From Spirosoma spitsbergense DSM 19989 (GTDB lineage Bacteria; Bacteroidota; Bacteroidia; Cytophagales; Spirosomataceae): a DNA stretch of 33,436 bases. A program made the position numbers and the translations under genes. The stretch is taken from NCBI RefSeq assembly GCF_000374085.1, contig NZ_KB893594.1, forward strand, positions 1 to 33,436, given 5' to 3'. The notes under the pieces are model-generated. The model did no database searches. It was not told the origin of the DNA and worked only from the letters and a program-made list of their open reading frames with translations. Position 1 is the first letter of the stretch; each line of letters begins with the position of its first letter. This document shows, piece after piece, positions 8,692-16,841 of the stretch.

Positions 8692-8988
8692 TTATAAATT
8701 GCTTATATCGTTGAGCTTATCGTACTCTTTATGGGTCCCCACAAAGCGGATGTAACAGATTTGAATTTCGTACTGGAACTTCACAATCAGCCGGTAGTCG
8801 TTGTGACGAATGTTAAAAATAATCCGGTTATTACCTACTACATCGGCTCCGGGAAAATTAGCTATTAGTTCGTTTGCATTCTGCCAGCGACGACTGGTTA
8901 TTTTTCTATACCAAAGCTGGAGCCCTACTTTTGCATTGGGTTCTTGTTCCCAGAAGTCTCTCAGAGTTTTGATTTTAACTACCCTCAT
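8692..8988 (-). CDS. higB: HigB-type toxin (mRNA interferase)
   Basis: The 98-residue product is a RelE-fold HigB toxin, expected to cleave mRNA on the ribosome. Family features are the opening MRVVKIKTLRDFWEQ, the NNRIIFNI segment (53-60), the basic strand YRLIVK (65-70), and the C-terminal YIRFVGTHKEYD (79-90). The ATG at 8986-8988 is chosen because it matches the normal HigB N-terminus and length. A longer frame to 9099 would run through the operator palindrome. It is transcribed towards nagB, opposite to its neighbours on both sides, and the pair sits inside a duplicated nagB tail. Confidence 0.92.
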   Translation of the reverse strand: MRVVKIKTLRDFWEQEPNAKVGLQLWYRKITSRRWQNANELIANFPGADVVGNNRIIFNIRHNDYRLIVKFQYEIQICYIRFVGTHKEYDKLNDISNL

Positions 8989-9037
8989 CTGTTTTTGCTT
9001 CATCCGGCTTTGTTTCGGTTTCTCATCATCGGTTGTA

Positions 9038-9054
9038 GTTCCCAGTGTGGGAAC
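9038..9054. promoter_or_regulatory. Candidate HigA operator palindrome upstream of higB
   Basis: A perfect inverted repeat GTTCCC-AGTGT-GGGAAC lies 50-66 bases upstream of the higB start, where the promoter should be. A further half-site, GTTCCC, occurs at 9074-9079. HigA proteins bind such palindromes to autoregulate; the assignment here is by position and symmetry only. Confidence 0.55.
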
Positions 9055-9119
9055 GAAGAATAATGGAAAGCAAGTTCCCGATTTGGTAAATATGTGCAAA
9101 GTCAGTTTAGAGTAAATAG

Positions 9120-9165
9120 TAGCCGAGTACGAAGCAATGGAAGCCTTCGTGCGCTGGCGGTTTTA
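9120..9165 (+). pseudogene. Remnant copy of the nagB 3' end
   Basis: These 46 bases match nagB 8082-8127 with three differences (43/46). All three differences fall at third codon positions (TAT/TAC, GAG/GAA, GCC/GCA), and the stop is TAG instead of TAA. In the nagB frame they encode AEYEAMEAFVRWRF and a stop, the same peptide as the real C-terminus. There is no start codon or body, so this is a scar, not a gene. It marks the far edge of the higBA insertion. Confidence 0.85.
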
Positions 9166-9194
9166 GAAGTTATAACCGGGCATTTTACCGATTT

Positions 9195-9230
9195 AAAAGC
9201 CATCTCTTAACCGGGATGGCTTTTTATTTT
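9195..9230 (+). terminator. Intrinsic terminator after the nagB remnant
   Basis: A perfect 10-base stem pairs AAAAGCCATC (9195-9204) with GATGGCTTTT (9215-9224), followed by more T and A/T (9221-9230). It reads on the plus strand and directly follows the duplicated nagB tail. It may therefore be a nagB terminator belonging to one of the two nagB versions that recombined here. Confidence 0.8.
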
Positions 9231-9334
9231 AGCTAGACTGTATTTTTTATGATACGAAATTTGAATATTATTGCAGTTATATATGATAGATGTATTATAA
9301 GGTAACTTCTTTTGCGTGAGTTCTACTGTGCGTT

Positions 9335-10108
9335 ATGACGAAAGAAACAAAACAACGAACGGCCCGGCTTTTTGCGTTACATGAATTTGTCAGGGCATAT
9401 TTTACGAAAGCTGACTGGTTTCGGGTGGCTTACCTGACGGACAATGTCGACCTGATTGAAGACCACCCCCGCCTGTTACGTAGTCTGGATTTTCGCGACG
9501 ACGATTACGACGGTAATAGTTTGCAGGTGCTTTCGAAACTCATTGCCGACGGAACGATCAATCTGGCTGAAATAGAGCGGTACGTTGAGGGGCGAAAAGC
9601 GGGTATGAAACAGATGGTACCCGTGGCATCGGCTTTTGTATCGACAGTTCAGTCAAATCCGCCAGATCAGGTCATTACATTTGCCCCTGATGTGTTTCGT
9701 ATTCCCGATAAGCCGGTCGAACCGAATCGGTTGTCGGTGATGATGCCTTTTGACGGGAAATTCTCCGCCACCTACACGGCCATCCGGAACGTATGCACCA
9801 CACTCGGTATCGACTGCAAACGGGCCGATGATATCTGGGATAACAGTATCCTGATTCAGGATGTATTCGATCTGATTTTTACCTCGAGGGCGGTCATTAC
9901 CGACTTCACCGACCGAAATCCTAACGTGTTTTACGAAACCGGGGTGGCGCATACGCTGGGTAAACTGGTTATTCCCATTACACAGTCGGTAGGTGATATT
10001 CCGTTTGATTTACGGCACCACCGGGCACTTACTTACCTGCCCAACGCCGAAGGCCTGCTGAAACTGGAAAAGGATCTGGAAAAAAAACTGGCAAAAGTGT
10101 TCAGTTGA
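9335..10108 (+). CDS. Uncharacterised protein: helical N-terminal domain plus TIR/nucleoside deoxyribosyltransferase-like C-terminal domain
   Basis: The 257-residue protein has two parts. Residues 1-88 are predicted helical and rich in aromatic and charged residues (FVRAYFTKADWFRVAYL, HPRLLRSLDFRDDDYDG); they loosely resemble the small adaptor (effector-associated or death-like) domains of bacterial conflict systems. After a linker, residues 133-235 look like a Rossmannoid nucleotide-processing domain: LSVMMPFD, CKRADDIWDN, then AVITDFTDRNPNVFYETGVA with Asp190 and Glu201, then PFDLRHHRALTY. This pattern is seen in TIR-like or nucleoside 2-deoxyribosyltransferase-like proteins, where an equivalent Glu is catalytic. 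The exact function is unknown; a defence or signalling effector is a plausible inference, helped by the neighbouring higBA. No signal peptide or membrane segment is visible. Confidence 0.7.
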   Translation: MTKETKQRTARLFALHEFVRAYFTKADWFRVAYLTDNVDLIEDHPRLLRSLDFRDDDYDGNSLQVLSKLIADGTINLAEIERYVEGRKAGMKQMVPVASAFVSTVQSNPPDQVITFAPDVFRIPDKPVEPNRLSVMMPFDGKFSATYTAIRNVCTTLGIDCKRADDIWDNSILIQDVFDLIFTSRAVITDFTDRNPNVFYETGVAHTLGKLVIPITQSVGDIPFDLRHHRALTYLPNAEGLLKLEKDLEKKLAKVFS

Positions 10109-10155
10109 TTCCATTCTTTTATTGTTTGTATCTTCGGGAAACCTTTTCGGCCATT

Positions 10156-11313
10156 ATGCAACCTTCCGTTTCGACTCGCCCTGGTCTTACTTTACCGAAT
10201 GAAGCCCATACGGAGCGTCTGCTCTCGCTCGATTTCTTTCGGGGCCTGACGGTGGCGGCTATGATTCTGGTCAATAATCCGGGGGACTGGGGGCATATAT
10301 ACGCGCCACTGGAACATGCTCCCTGGAATGGCTGGACGCCTACCGACCTGATCTTCCCCTTCTTCCTGTTCATTGTTGGCGTATCCATCACCTTTGCGCT
10401 GGGTCGGTTTGACGACGTGCAAAAAGGGGTGCTCGGCAAGATTGTGAAACGGAGTGTTACGTTGTTTATGCTGGGATTTTTCCTGAATTTTTTCCCGAAG
10501 TTCGATCTTACTACGGTTCGGATTATGGGCGTGTTGCAGCGAATTGCCCTGGTATATCTGGCCTGTTCCTTTATTTTTCTGAAAACTACCCCACGCCAGC
10601 AACTGTACCTGCTTATTGGCATACTGGTTAGTTACTGCCTGTTGTTAACGGTTGTTCCGGTGCCGGGGGTAGGTTATGCTAATTTAGAGCCCGAAAGTAA
10701 TTTGTCGGCCTGGTTCGACCGGGTCATTCTGACTCCTGCCCACGTTTATAAACCCGCCAAAGTATGGGACCCGGAAGGGTTGTTGAGCACACTCCCTGCT
10801 ATAGGTACCGGTTTATTGGGTATGCTAGCCGGAGCCTGGCTGCGCAGTAATCGGGTGGCCATGGAGAAGGCGGCCGGGCTTTTTACGGCAGGCTGTCTAA
10901 CTACTCTGGGGGGGCTGATCTGGGGAGGTTTCTTTCCCATCAACAAAGCCCTTTGGACCAGTTCGTACGTGTTGCTGGCCGGTGGCCTGGCTATGATCGG
11001 GCTGGCCCTCTGCTACTGGCTGATTGACGTGAAAAACCGAAAGAAGGGTGTACTGCCGATTGTGGCGTTCGGTGTCAATGCCATCACCGTTTTCTTTTTG
11101 TCGGGGCTGATTCCGCGCATGATGAACCTGATTCACGTTACCAAACCGGATGGTACCGAAGTGGGATTGCAGCAATACCTTTTCCGCACGTTCATTGCTC
11201 CTCCGTTTGCCGACCCTAAAAATGCGTCACTCGCCGGTGCCTTAACGTTTGTAGGTATCTGGTTCGTGATCCTGTGGTGGATGTACCGGAAACAGGTAAT
11301 TATCAAGGTATAA
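10156..11313 (+). CDS. DUF5009/HGSNAT-like membrane acyltransferase family protein
   Basis: A 385-residue integral membrane protein with about ten hydrophobic segments. It opens with the family signature LSLDFFRGLTVAAMILVNNP, followed by PTDLIFPFFLFIVGVSITFAL. These are hallmarks of the bacterial relatives of heparan-alpha-glucosaminide N-acetyltransferase (DUF5009/YeiB-like), which are thought to acylate sugars across the membrane. The ATG at 10156 is preferred: an in-frame start at 10105 overlaps the preceding gene and adds an unlikely 17-residue leader. With nagB 2 kb upstream, an amino-sugar link is possible but unproven. Confidence 0.82.
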   Translation: MQPSVSTRPGLTLPNEAHTERLLSLDFFRGLTVAAMILVNNPGDWGHIYAPLEHAPWNGWTPTDLIFPFFLFIVGVSITFALGRFDDVQKGVLGKIVKRSVTLFMLGFFLNFFPKFDLTTVRIMGVLQRIALVYLACSFIFLKTTPRQQLYLLIGILVSYCLLLTVVPVPGVGYANLEPESNLSAWFDRVILTPAHVYKPAKVWDPEGLLSTLPAIGTGLLGMLAGAWLRSNRVAMEKAAGLFTAGCLTTLGGLIWGGFFPINKALWTSSYVLLAGGLAMIGLALCYWLIDVKNRKKGVLPIVAFGVNAITVFFLSGLIPRMMNLIHVTKPDGTEVGLQQYLFRTFIAPPFADPKNASLAGALTFVGIWFVILWWMYRKQVIIKV

Positions 11314-11320
11314 GCTTTCG

Positions 11321-11998
11321 CTAATTCTCTCCCTTTTTTTCTTGCAGGGCCTGCCTGATCAGGTCGACGGTTGTTTTTACACCGGCTTTCCGAAGAATAC
11401 TGGCCCGCTGGTTGGCTACCGTATTGGGACTTATTCCGAAACGTTCGCCAATTTCGGGGCTGCTCATGCCGTCGATCAGGCAGGTCAGGACCTGGGCTTC
11501 GCGGGAGGTGATTTTATTCCAGATGGATGTCTTTTTATTGGGAGATGCTTTCTCTTCCTTCCGCTGAACGTTGTTTGGCAATACCAGGTGCTGGATAATG
11601 ACTGACGACGCATTGGGCGGATAGTACAGATCCCCTTTAACCACGGTGCGGACGGCCCGCAATATTTCTTCGTGTCCGCTATCTTTCAGCAAATACCCCG
11701 CAGCCCCGTGCTGAACGGATTTCAGGATGTACTCCGGGTTGTTGTGCATACTGAACATCAGCGTTCGTACCTTGGGATACTGCTGGGAAATAACTTTCAG
11801 TGCCTCAATTCCCGACATCCGGGGCATGGTAATGTCCATTAATACTACATCGGGTATTGTTTTGGAAAGAAACGCAATCGCTTCGTCGCCATCTGAGGCT
11901 TCGCCCACTATTTGCATATCAACTTCATCTTCCAATAAAGTCCGAATTCCTTTTCTGACCACAGAATGGTCATCGGTAATTAGAATTTGTATCGACAT
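11321..11998 (-). CDS. NarL/FixJ-family response regulator
   Basis: The 225-residue protein has a receiver domain (acidic pocket Asp9/Asp10, phosphoacceptor Asp55 in LMDITMPRMSG, Lys105 in YLLKDSG) and a LuxR-type HTH (about residues 160-220, TSREAQVLTCLIDGMSSPEI). It begins 2 bases after the stop of the histidine kinase gene, so the two are a cognate pair. Its position beside nirDB, and the NarX-like features of the kinase, suggest control of nitrate/nitrite genes, but the regulon is inferred from context only. Confidence 0.93.
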   Translation of the reverse strand: MSIQILITDDHSVVRKGIRTLLEDEVDMQIVGEASDGDEAIAFLSKTIPDVVLMDITMPRMSGIEALKVISQQYPKVRTLMFSMHNNPEYILKSVQHGAAGYLLKDSGHEEILRAVRTVVKGDLYYPPNASSVIIQHLVLPNNVQRKEEKASPNKKTSIWNKITSREAQVLTCLIDGMSSPEIGERFGISPNTVANQRASILRKAGVKTTVDLIRQALQEKKGEN

Positions 11999-12000
11999 AG

Positions 12001-13569
12001 CTAGTGCGTGTTGGCTGATAAATCAATGCTTACCTGAACATGCGTTCCCTTCTTGGGCTTTGATCTGATGGTAAAATCACCGTTGAGCAGCTTGGATCTT
12101 GTTCGCATATTGTCGAGACCATTAACGATCCGTACAGATTTTTCTTTCCGGCGATCAGCCTTCAGGGTGAATCCTTTACCGTCGTCTTCAACTGAGAGCA
12201 CTAATTTATGGCTATCCTGTAACAAATTGATACATATTGTTTGAGCAGCCGCATATTTTATGGCATTGTGCAGGGCTTCCTGCGCGATGCGATATAATCC
12301 AATTTCCATCGCCGGACTCAATCGCTTCACGTCACTTGTTCCCGTAAAAATTATATTGATTCCTGACGAACGCCCTGTTTGCTGAGCCAGTAATTGTAGC
12401 GTAGGACCTAACCCAAAATCGCTCAGGGTGGAGGGCATCAAATTGTAGGAAACCTGCCGGGTGGTGTGGATAATGTCGGCAATCAGGTTGCAAAGTTCTG
12501 CAAATCGCTGCCGTTGCTTATCGTCATCCAGGATCACGGATGATTTCAGCTTTTCGGCATGCAGTTTCACCCCGGTCAGCATCTGGCCGATGCCGTCGTG
12601 TAGTTCGCGGGCAAAGCGCCGTCGTTCTTCTTCCTGACCCTCCAGCAGGGCTGCCGACCGGATTGTTTCTTCGGACAGTTTCAACTGGTACTTTTCTTCC
12701 GTTGTTCGAATCAGTTCCTGCTGGGTCTCTACTAATTTACGGTTCGTAAAGGCAAGATTTTCATTGGTGGCCCTTACTTCCCGATTGCTGATTTCCAGCC
12801 GGTTGTTGGCTTGTTGTAACGACATTTCTGACCTTCTCAGCCGGTTGATAACTTTTTTGGTGTGCGTAACAACGGGCCGGAATACGAACAGACCTTCAAT
12901 AAGAAGGGTCAGCAGGGTAGCGATGGTCAATACCCATTCAATACGCTCCAGCTGTTTTACGCGTCCGAAACTTTCGGTATCGAACTGAAAAACGATGTCG
13001 TTCATCTGTCCAAGAAAAGCCACTTCGTCCCGAAGAATTACCGCAAGAGCCACTTCCCGGTCAGCTGGCGTAGTATTCGGGTTATTGATCCGGCTAAAAC
13101 TTTGGTACATCGACTGAAATGCTGGCTCAATCTTGGCTAACATGCGTTCCAGCTGAGGACTTTTCCGAACGGTATAGTTTTTCTCCATTCGCAGAACGCC
13201 GTTTCGCAACTGAGCATGATTCAGGGCCCAGGCACTCAATAATGAATCAAACGAAACGGTGTCAGCCGTAGTCAGGCCTTGGGTTCGTAGTAGGGCTAAC
13301 TTGGTTAGACGCTGACTGAGCATCCGTTGCAGTCCGGCTACGTTGACAACCCGCCCATCGTCATAGTGGGTGCTTAGTGTTTGCCGGATAAACAGGAGGC
13401 CGCTTATTGATAACACCGCCAGAATCGTGAGTGCAATAACGTAAAATCGGGTTAGTCGACTGGCCACCTGCCGATCGAGCTGATTCTTGAAAGGATCGAC
13501 CTCCGGTATTCGGCTTACGGTTTCTGGTTCCGCGATGTGTTCCTCCGGTTCGCTAATAAGTTGGTTCAT
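12001..13569 (-). CDS. NarX-like sensor histidine kinase (PilJ-type sensor, HisKA_3)
   Basis: This 522-residue kinase has TM1 at about 43-62, a helical periplasmic domain (70-205), TM2 at about 212-232, a coiled-coil linker (250-312), HisKA_3 with the phospho-His in FARELHDGIGQ (His324), and HATPase_c (N-box EALHNAIKYA 431-440, G-box DDGKGF 462-467). The periplasmic sequence VNVAGLQRMLSQRLTKLALL matches the P-box-like region of type IV pili/NarX sensor domains; in NarX that region binds nitrate and nitrite. The start at 13567-13569 (MNQLISE) is preferred over a TTG start at 13620 that overlaps the nirD stop. It lies in the same direction just downstream of nirD, so it may be co-transcribed with nirBD. 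Confidence 0.92.
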   Translation of the reverse strand: MNQLISEPEEHIAEPETVSRIPEVDPFKNQLDRQVASRLTRFYVIALTILAVLSISGLLFIRQTLSTHYDDGRVVNVAGLQRMLSQRLTKLALLRTQGLTTADTVSFDSLLSAWALNHAQLRNGVLRMEKNYTVRKSPQLERMLAKIEPAFQSMYQSFSRINNPNTTPADREVALAVILRDEVAFLGQMNDIVFQFDTESFGRVKQLERIEWVLTIATLLTLLIEGLFVFRPVVTHTKKVINRLRRSEMSLQQANNRLEISNREVRATNENLAFTNRKLVETQQELIRTTEEKYQLKLSEETIRSAALLEGQEEERRRFARELHDGIGQMLTGVKLHAEKLKSSVILDDDKQRQRFAELCNLIADIIHTTRQVSYNLMPSTLSDFGLGPTLQLLAQQTGRSSGINIIFTGTSDVKRLSPAMEIGLYRIAQEALHNAIKYAAAQTICINLLQDSHKLVLSVEDDGKGFTLKADRRKEKSVRIVNGLDNMRTRSKLLNGDFTIRSKPKKGTHVQVSIDLSANTH

Positions 13570-13616
13570 ATTGTATTGCGTAATCAGAAACCGTAAACCA
13601 AAAACGACAGACTTTT

Positions 13617-13970
13617 TCAAACGCCTACATACACCACGCCGTCCTCCACTTTAATGGGAAAAGTGGTAATCTGGTAGCCCTCATCATTCAGGCACTCCCC
13701 GGTTTTGAGTGAGAATGTCTTTTTGTGAAAAGGACAGGCTACTTTCGGTTCATTGCCCAGGCTACCAATCATACCCCGCGAAAGCGCCATTTGCTGACGG
13801 TGCGGACATTCGTTGGTGGTGGCATACCATTCGCCCCGGCGGGTGAAATTAAATAGGGCAATCTGCTGCCCATTGAGCAGTACGCAGGCACCGCCATCTT
13901 CCGGAACACTGTTGACCGGGCAGGCTGCCAGCCAGGTATATTTGTCTTTATGTATCGCTGTTACTTCCAT
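13617..13970 (-). CDS. nirD: Nitrite reductase (NAD(P)H) small subunit, Rieske-type
   Basis: A 117-residue Rieske-fold protein, the small subunit of assimilatory NADH-nitrite reductase. It keeps a full set of cluster ligands: CPHR (Cys55, His57) and CPFH (Cys79, His82), so a [2Fe-2S] cluster is expected; some NirD proteins, such as that of E. coli, lack these ligands. The start MEVTAIHKDKYTW (13968-13970) is chosen because the upstream 28 in-frame residues run back over the nirB stop and have no counterpart in the family. It lies 74 bases downstream of nirB. Confidence 0.93.
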   Translation of the reverse strand: MEVTAIHKDKYTWLAACPVNSVPEDGGACVLLNGQQIALFNFTRRGEWYATTNECPHRQQMALSRGMIGSLGNEPKVACPFHKKTFSLKTGECLNDEGYQITTFPIKVEDGVVYVGV

Positions 13971-14044
13971 TGCTTCGATAAGTTTGCGGTGTATCAGATT
14001 AATATTCGATAACCCATTTGACTGATTTACAGGACTGAAAGCAT

Positions 14045-16564
14045 TTACGCCCACTCTCTGGCTTTTACCTGGTTGCGCAGGGGTTCAAACTGCACGGTAG
14101 GGTCTTTCACTTCCGGCTCATTAACGAAGTGGGAGAACCGCTTGCGGAGATCAGGGTTCTCCACTACTTCTTTCCACTCGCAGGCGTACGTATCCACAAT
14201 GAGTTGCAGTTCGCGTTCCAGTTCGGCCCCAATGCCCAGTACGTCATCCACAACAACGGCTTTCAGGTAGGTTATTCCGCCTTCCATTTTATTCAGCCAG
14301 GTAGCCGTGCGGGCGAGTGGGTCCGCCGTTTTTACGTAGAACATCAGGAACCGGTCGAGTAATTTGACGGCTGTATCCTTATCTACATCGGAAACCAGCA
14401 GTTGGGCGTGCTGGGGCTTGGTGCCCCCGTTGCCGCATACGTACACATTCCAGCCTTTATCGGTGGCGATAAGGCCGAAATCCTTACTTTGTGCTTCGGC
14501 GCACTCCCGGGTGCAACCCGATACGCCGGATTTGAGCTTATGGGGCGACCGTAGGCCTTTGTACCGGTTTTCCAGTTCGATGGCAAACGTAACGGAGTCC
14601 TGAACGCCGTACCGGCACCAGGTAGTGCCGACGCAGCTCTTCACCGTCCGCAGGGATTTGCCGTATGCATGACCGCTCTCAAAACCCGCCACGATGAGCT
14701 CTTCCCATATTTTCGGTAAATCGCCGACGTGCGCTCCGAACAGGTCGATACGCTGCCCGCCCGTGATTTTGGTATAAAGGCCATATTTCTGCGCTACCTG
14801 CCCCAGCACGATCAGTTTTTCGGGGGAAATTTCGCCACCGGCTATGCGGGGCACCACCGAATACGTACCACCCCGCTGAATGTTGGCCAGAAAACGGTCG
14901 TTGGAGTCCTGAATGGGTGCCCGGTCTTTTGCCAGGATATTTTCGTTCCACAAACTTGCCAGAATAGACGCAGTAGCTGGTTTGCAGACTTCGCAACCAT
15001 CCCCTTTTCCGAATGTATTCAGAACGGAGGTGTAGGTTTTCAGCCCATTGATCTTCACCAGATCGAATAATTCCTGCCGCGTAAAATCGAAGTGCTCGCA
15101 GAGGATGTTCCGAACGTACACGCCTTTTTCTTTCTGCACCCCCTGAATGATGTCTTTTACCATGGGTGTACAGCCCCCGCAGCCCGTGCAGGCTTTGGTT
15201 GCCTTTTTGAGCAGATCGATGGTATCGTTGCCATTCTCCCCAATTTCATGGCACAGCATGGCTTTTGTGATAGCCTCGCAGGAGCATATAATCGCATCGT
15301 CGGGCAGGCTCATAACGCCTGCTCCGGCTTCCTCACCTCCACGCGAACCCAGAATCAGGTCTTCGGAGTTGGGTGGCAGGATGGTTTTGTTCTTGCAGGT
15401 TTGCAACAGCATGTTATACTGATCGGCATCGCCCACCAGAATACCACCCAGTAACTCTTTACCGTCTGCCGATATATTTATGCGCTTGTAAACGCCCTTC
15501 GCCCTGTTCTCGTAAACAACCGTCCGGCACTCCGGCTCGGTAGCGAACGGATTCCCGAAAGAGCCAACATCGGTACCAATCAGTTTCAGCTTGGTCGACA
15601 TATCGTACGGTTTAAACTCCTTTTCGTCGCCCATCATCCGGGCGGCCACCACCTCTGCCATTTCGTAGCCGGGTGCCACCAGCCCGTAAATCATGTGGTG
15701 GGCAACGGCGCATTCACCAATGGCAAAAATGGATGGGTCGGATGTTTGCAGGAAGTTATCCACCACAATACCCCCGCGTGGGTGTGTTTCCAGGCCTGAT
15801 AACCTGGCCAGTTCATCGCGGGGACGGATACCGGCCGAAATTACCAGCATATCAACTTCCAGGAAAGAGCCATCGGTAAACTGCATGCCCGTTATGGCAT
15901 CGTCGCCGGTGATTTCTTGGGTACTTTTGGCCAGGTGAATATGTAAACCCAGTGATTCGAGCTGACGCTGTAAAACGCCCGAACCCGCATCATCTAGTTG
16001 CCGGGGCATCAGGCGCGGGGCAAATTCAACCACGTGGGCTTCTTCCAACCCTAAATCGAGTAGGGCCTTGGCAGCTTCAAGACCCAGCAAACCACCACCC
16101 AATACCGCTCCTTTACGGGCTCTGCGCGCGTGAGACTGTATCAGGTCCAGGTCTTCGATGGTTCGGTAAACGAATACGCCATCTTTCTCCACACCGCTAA
16201 GGGGTGGGACAAAAGCACCAGACCCGGTAGCCAGAATCAGGTAATCGTACGGGACAACAACCCCGTGGTGCGACCGGATTTGTTTCCGCTCCCGGTCTAT
16301 ATCGACAACCGGGTCAGAGAGGTATAGTTGAATGCCATTGTCGATGTACCAGTCAAGTGGCGCCATCGTCAGGTCTTCGGCAGTTTTACCGTCGAAGTAG
16401 GCGCTCAAATGAACGCGGTCGTAGGCAACCCGGGGCTCTTCACCAAAAACGGTTAGGGCAAATCGCTCGCTGTTTTTGTCTTTGGCTATGAGTTTTTCGC
16501 AGAACTTATAGCCAACCATGCCATTGCCTATGACAACGACATTGCTTTTTTTGTTTGTGATCAT
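14045..16564 (-). CDS. nirB: Nitrite reductase (NAD(P)H) large subunit
   Basis: The 839-residue enzyme reduces nitrite to ammonium with six electrons from NAD(P)H in the cytosol. Domains in order are: an FAD/NAD-binding oxidoreductase (VVIGNGMVGYKFCEKL near residue 9, LGGGLLGLEAAKAL, SDPSIFAIGECA); a BFD-like [2Fe-2S] domain (CSCEAITKAM ... CTGCGGCTP); and a ferredoxin-like plus sirohaem/[4Fe-4S] nitrite/sulfite reductase domain whose cluster cysteines are CVGTTWC (C-x5-C) and CTREC (C-x3-C). Length matches the family. It diverges from cobA, which makes the sirohaem precursor it needs, across a shared 277-base control region. Confidence 0.97.
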   Translation of the reverse strand: MITNKKSNVVVIGNGMVGYKFCEKLIAKDKNSERFALTVFGEEPRVAYDRVHLSAYFDGKTAEDLTMAPLDWYIDNGIQLYLSDPVVDIDRERKQIRSHHGVVVPYDYLILATGSGAFVPPLSGVEKDGVFVYRTIEDLDLIQSHARRARKGAVLGGGLLGLEAAKALLDLGLEEAHVVEFAPRLMPRQLDDAGSGVLQRQLESLGLHIHLAKSTQEITGDDAITGMQFTDGSFLEVDMLVISAGIRPRDELARLSGLETHPRGGIVVDNFLQTSDPSIFAIGECAVAHHMIYGLVAPGYEMAEVVAARMMGDEKEFKPYDMSTKLKLIGTDVGSFGNPFATEPECRTVVYENRAKGVYKRINISADGKELLGGILVGDADQYNMLLQTCKNKTILPPNSEDLILGSRGGEEAGAGVMSLPDDAIICSCEAITKAMLCHEIGENGNDTIDLLKKATKACTGCGGCTPMVKDIIQGVQKEKGVYVRNILCEHFDFTRQELFDLVKINGLKTYTSVLNTFGKGDGCEVCKPATASILASLWNENILAKDRAPIQDSNDRFLANIQRGGTYSVVPRIAGGEISPEKLIVLGQVAQKYGLYTKITGGQRIDLFGAHVGDLPKIWEELIVAGFESGHAYGKSLRTVKSCVGTTWCRYGVQDSVTFAIELENRYKGLRSPHKLKSGVSGCTRECAEAQSKDFGLIATDKGWNVYVCGNGGTKPQHAQLLVSDVDKDTAVKLLDRFLMFYVKTADPLARTATWLNKMEGGITYLKAVVVDDVLGIGAELERELQLIVDTYACEWKEVVENPDLRKRFSHFVNEPEVKDPTVQFEPLRNQVKAREWA

Positions 16565-16841
16565 AGTTATAAGTAACTATAAAATTATGAAAACCCTGAC
16601 TTATAATTGTACTAATTTAATAAAAGCGCCTTGTTTCCCCCGAAAAAGACAAGTCAAAAGTAAGAGGTGTTTTCGTGATTTCCTAACTTATTATTCTGTA
16701 AAAACTTTATTTACAAAGATGTTTTTTTGGAAAAGACTTGTTTTTACAAATTTGATCTCTACTTTTGAACTGTCAAAACGCAATAGTAGGGTTTTACTAA
16801 AAATAGTACTATACTACTATAAGCACTAAAAGGAAAGTCAG
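16565..16841. promoter_or_regulatory. Divergent nirB/cobA control region with candidate operator
   Basis: This AT-rich spacer serves nirB (minus) and cobA (plus). It contains a 19-base inverted repeat TGTAAA-N7-TTTACA (16697-16715) and a second, ATAGTA-CTATAC-TACTAT (16803-16820), close to the cobA ribosome site. A minus-strand TACTTTTG (16655-16662) could be the -7 element for nirB, but I see no good -33 partner. The centrally placed palindrome is where a shared activator or repressor would be expected; the cognate protein is unknown. Confidence 0.45.
16738..16767 (+). promoter_or_regulatory. Predicted Bacteroidota-type promoter for cobA
   Basis: TTG at 16738-16740 is followed after 19 bases by TACTTTTG at 16760-16767, fitting the Bacteroidota consensus TTG-N(about 19)-TAnnTTTG. 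Transcription would begin near 16774 and leave a leader of about 68 bases carrying the ATAGTA/TACTAT palindrome and an AGGAAAG ribosome site (16831-16837), which is stronger than most in this window. Confidence 0.45.

Noticed and set aside
8989..9099. Longer HigB starting at 9099
   Set aside because: The extra 37 residues would cover the operator palindrome, and HigB proteins normally begin MRxxxxxTLxxFWE, which fits the ATG at 8988.
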